The notes under the pieces are model-generated. The model made no database searches, was not told the origin of the DNA, and saw only the letters and a program-made list of their open reading frames with translations. A stretch of DNA of 64,000 nucleotides from Butyrivibrio sp. (lineage in GTDB: Bacteria > Bacillota > Clostridia > Lachnospirales > Lachnospiraceae), in the NCBI GenBank assembly GCA_015056655.1, contig SVFV01000008.1, positions 1-64,000 of the forward strand, written 5' to 3'. Below, one piece after another: positions 61,647-64,000 of the stretch. Position 1 is the first letter of the stretch; each line of letters opens with the position of its first letter. The position numbers and the translations under genes were made by a program.

Positions 61647-64000
61647 ATGGAAAAATGGATGAATGAACATGATGCCTGCGGTATCGGGGCAGTAATAAAT
61701 ATAAACGGAAAGCCTGATTCTAAGGTAGTAGATGATGCGCTTTCCATTGTTGAGAAGCTTGAACATCGTGCAGGAAAAGATGCAACCGGAAAGGTTGGTG
61801 ATGGTGTAGGAATTCTTCTTCAGATATCACACAAATTTTTCAAGGGTGTATGTAAAAAATCCGGAATCAGCATAAAAAACGCTGGTGATTACGGTATTGG
61901 TATGTTTTTCCTGCCACAGGATCCCATGAAGAGGATGTTTGCTAAGAGAATGCTTGAAGTTATTGCTGAAAAAGAGGATCTTAAGCTCCTTGGATGGCGT
62001 GATGTCAGCATTCATCCTGAGATTCTTGGAGAAGTTGCTGTTAACTGCATGCCTTATATCAGCCAGTGCTTCATCGAAAGACCTGCTGATGTAAAGCGTG
62101 GAATTGAGTTTGAAAGAAGACTTTTTACTCTTAGAAGAGAGTTTGAAAAGAGTTCTGATGACACATACATCTGCTCATTTTCTTCAAGAACAATTGTCTA
62201 TAAGGGTATGTTCCTTGTAGGTCAGCTTCGCATGTTCTATGACGACCTGCAGAGTCCTGATTACGAGTCTGCAATTGCCATGGTACACAGCAGATTTTCA
62301 ACTAATACAACACCTTCATGGCAGAGAGCTCATCCGTATAGAATGATCGCTCATAATGGTGAGATCAATACAATTCGCGGTAATTCAGACAGAATGCTCG
62401 CCAGAGAAGAAACTATGTCCACAGATGAATTTGGTGGAGATTTATCCAAGATTTATCCTGTTATCGAGGCAGAAGGTTCTGATTCAGCCATGCTCGATAA
62501 CTCACTTGAATTCCTCTATATGAATGGTATGGATCTGCCCCTTGCAATGATGATCGCAATTCCTGAACCCTGGAAGCACAATGACTTCATGGAAAAGGAT
62601 AAAAAGGATTTCTACCATTATTATGCAACCATGATGGAGCCCTGGGATGGACCTGCTGCCGTACTGTTTACAGACGGTGAGGTTTTTGGTGCAACCCTTG
62701 ATAGAAACGGACTTAGACCTTCCAGATATTACGTTACAAAAGACAACAGACTTATTCTGGCTTCAGAGGTTGGTGTTCTTGATATTCCCGAGGAAAATAT
62801 TGAGAAGAAATCAAGACTTTCTCCGGGCCACATGCTCCTTGTTGATACAAAGCAGGGAAGGATCATTTCAGACGAAGAGTGCAAGAAAAAGTATGCTCAC
62901 CAGAGTCCTTATGGTGAGTGGCTTGACAGATGCCTTCTTCATTTAAAGAACCTTCCTATTCCAAATAAGAAGATACCTACGCATACACAGGAGATGAGAG
63001 ATAAGCTTTACAAGGTATTTGGCTACTCCTATGAAGATGTTAAGGAGCAGATCATGCCTATGGCAAAGGGTGGAATTGAGCCCACAGTATCTATGGGTAC
63101 AGATGTGCCTCTTGCTATGCTTTCAACCCATCACCAGATGCTTTTCTGCTACTTTAAGCAGCTTTTTGCGCAGGTTACAAATCCTCCAATTGATTCACTT
63201 CGTGAGAAGGTTGTAACAGATACAACTGTTTACATTGGATCAGATGGTAATTTATTAGAAGAAAAGAGTGAAAACTGCCGAGTGCTTGAAGCAAATAACC
63301 CGATTCTTACAGGTGTAGACCTTATGAAGATCGAGGCTATTGATAAGCCAGGCTTTAAAGCTAAGAGAGTTTCACTTTTATATTATAAGAACACTCCGGT
63401 TGAGCGAGCTCTTGAACAGCTCAATATCAGTGTAGACAGAGAAGTTGCTGAGGGAGCAAATATCATTATCCTTTCAGACAGAGGTGTTGATGAAAACCAC
63501 ATGCCAATTCCTTCACTTCTTGCTGTTTCATCAGTTGAGCAACATCTTGTTAGAACTAAGAAGCGCACAGCTGTTTCAATCATCCTTGAAAGTGGTGAAC
63601 CCAGAGATGTTCATCAGGTTGCATGTCTTCTTGGCTTTGGTGCCCGTGCAATTAATCCCTATCTTGCTCACGAATGTATCGCAGAGCTTATAGATATAGG
63701 AATTCTTGATAAGGACTATCACACAGCAATTGCTGATTATAACAAGGCTCTTCTTGGTGGCGTGGTTAAGATTGCTGCTAAAATGGGTATTTCAACCCTT
63801 CAGTCCTATCAGTCAGCACGTATTTTTGAAGCAATCGGACTTTCAGATGAATTAATTGACAAGTACTTTACAGGTATTGTTTCAAGAGCTGGTGGTATTG
63901 GAATTAAGGAAATTGGAGAGGATGTTGAATACAGACATACCAAGGCCTTTGATCCTCTTGGACTTTCTACTGACCAGAGCCTTGATTCAGTTGGTTTCCA
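61647..64000 (+). CDS. gltB: Glutamate synthase large subunit, 3' end cut by the window
   Basis: The reading frame is open from 61647 to the last base (784 codons), so the gene continues outside. It reads MEKWMNEHDACGIGAV, so the class II amidotransferase Cys is residue 11 and the propeptide is only ten residues. The glutaminase domain (to about 410, VHSRFSTNTTPSW, HNGEINT) and the central domain (SISR-like VSRAGGIGIKE) follow; the FMN/Fe-S part lies beyond the window. It converts 2-oxoglutarate and glutamine to two glutamates. RBS ACGAGGTAA. It completes GS-GOGAT with the GSIII gene upstream. Confidence 0.95.
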   Translation, partial: MEKWMNEHDACGIGAVININGKPDSKVVDDALSIVEKLEHRAGKDATGKVGDGVGILLQISHKFFKGVCKKSGISIKNAGDYGIGMFFLPQDPMKRMFAKRMLEVIAEKEDLKLLGWRDVSIHPEILGEVAVNCMPYISQCFIERPADVKRGIEFERRLFTLRREFEKSSDDTYICSFSSRTIVYKGMFLVGQLRMFYDDLQSPDYESAIAMVHSRFSTNTTPSWQRAHPYRMIAHNGEINTIRGNSDRMLAREETMSTDEFGGDLSKIYPVIEAEGSDSAMLDNSLEFLYMNGMDLPLAMMIAIPEPWKHNDFMEKDKKDFYHYYATMMEPWDGPAAVLFTDGEVFGATLDRNGLRPSRYYVTKDNRLILASEVGVLDIPEENIEKKSRLSPGHMLLVDTKQGRIISDEECKKKYAHQSPYGEWLDRCLLHLKNLPIPNKKIPTHTQEMRDKLYKVFGYSYEDVKEQIMPMAKGGIEPTVSMGTDVPLAMLSTHHQMLFCYFKQLFAQVTNPPIDSLREKVVTDTTVYIGSDGNLLEEKSENCRVLEANNPILTGVDLMKIEAIDKPGFKAKRVSLLYYKNTPVERALEQLNISVDREVAEGANIIILSDRGVDENHMPIPSLLAVSSVEQHLVRTKKRTAVSIILESGEPRDVHQVACLLGFGARAINPYLAHECIAELIDIGILDKDYHTAIADYNKALLGGVVKIAAKMGISTLQSYQSARIFEAIGLSDELIDKYFTGIVSRAGGIGIKEIGEDVEYRHTKAFDPLGLSTDQSLDSVGF

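Overview
The window looks like a chromosomal segment of a low-GC anaerobic Firmicute of the family Lachnospiraceae, most likely near Butyrivibrio or Pseudobutyrivibrio. This is inferred from gene content and fusions: an Amt-PII fusion, type III glutamine synthetase, a SEDS-PBP fusion, a cobalamin MetH without its reactivation domain, a DUF6465-type small protein, and GTG/TTG starts behind strong GGAGG sites. Almost every gene lies on the plus strand. There is no rRNA, prophage, transposase or CRISPR array, and one tRNA (Thr, CGT).

Layout. 0-7 kb: a small secreted protein, a cytoplasmic GH13 glucosidase, dUTPase, and a Gld-type ABC exporter (ATPase, permease/auxiliary fusion, DUF4340). 7-10.7 kb: a branching-enzyme homologue whose three catalytic acids are all replaced and which carries a coiled coil and a Lys/Ala/Thr-rich tail, followed 5 nt later by an MscS channel. 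10.7-18 kb: tRNA-Thr, argH, asd, a degenerate ATPase/nuclease-like protein overlapping topB, a beta-helix protein and a small DUF6465-like gene. 18-25 kb: a HAD phosphatase and the F1Fo ATP synthase operon, in which no separate delta gene exists and a delta C-terminal-like domain is fused to the front of alpha. 25-42 kb: acyltransferase, metH and a dispersed branched-chain amino-acid set (ilvB, two ACT regulatory subunits, ilvC, leuC, leuD, ilvE) interleaved with envelope genes (YfhO, GT2), Mrp and an AI-2E family protein. 42-53.6 kb: NusG_II/GNAT/Gx transporter, ruvAB, zapA, U32 peptidase, a one-polypeptide SEDS polymerase-transpeptidase, DUF2953/YtfJ, a coiled-coil J-like protein and rpmB. 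53.8-64 kb: a nitrogen-assimilation cluster: amt-PII (minus strand), diverging from agcS, asnB, GSIII and gltB (cut by the window end).

How it fits together. The right end imports and fixes ammonium (Amt-PII, GSIII, GltB, AsnB), and several loci to the left use glutamate/glutamine nitrogen for Arg, Ile/Val/Leu and Asp-family amino acids. Promoters of argH, agcS and asnB share an unusual spacer sequence, which hints at common control, and asnB and amt have structured leaders with intrinsic-terminator hairpins.

The points most worth a second look are: the delta-alpha ATP synthase fusion; the predicted dead GlgB homologue with a histone-H1-like tail; a two-copy intergenic element (6.9 and 35.4 kb) whose helices are kept by compensatory changes although the sequence differs; the ATPase/nuclease-like protein that has lost its active-site residues but is coupled to topB; and the asnB leader. 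All assignments come from reading motifs by eye; no database search was run.
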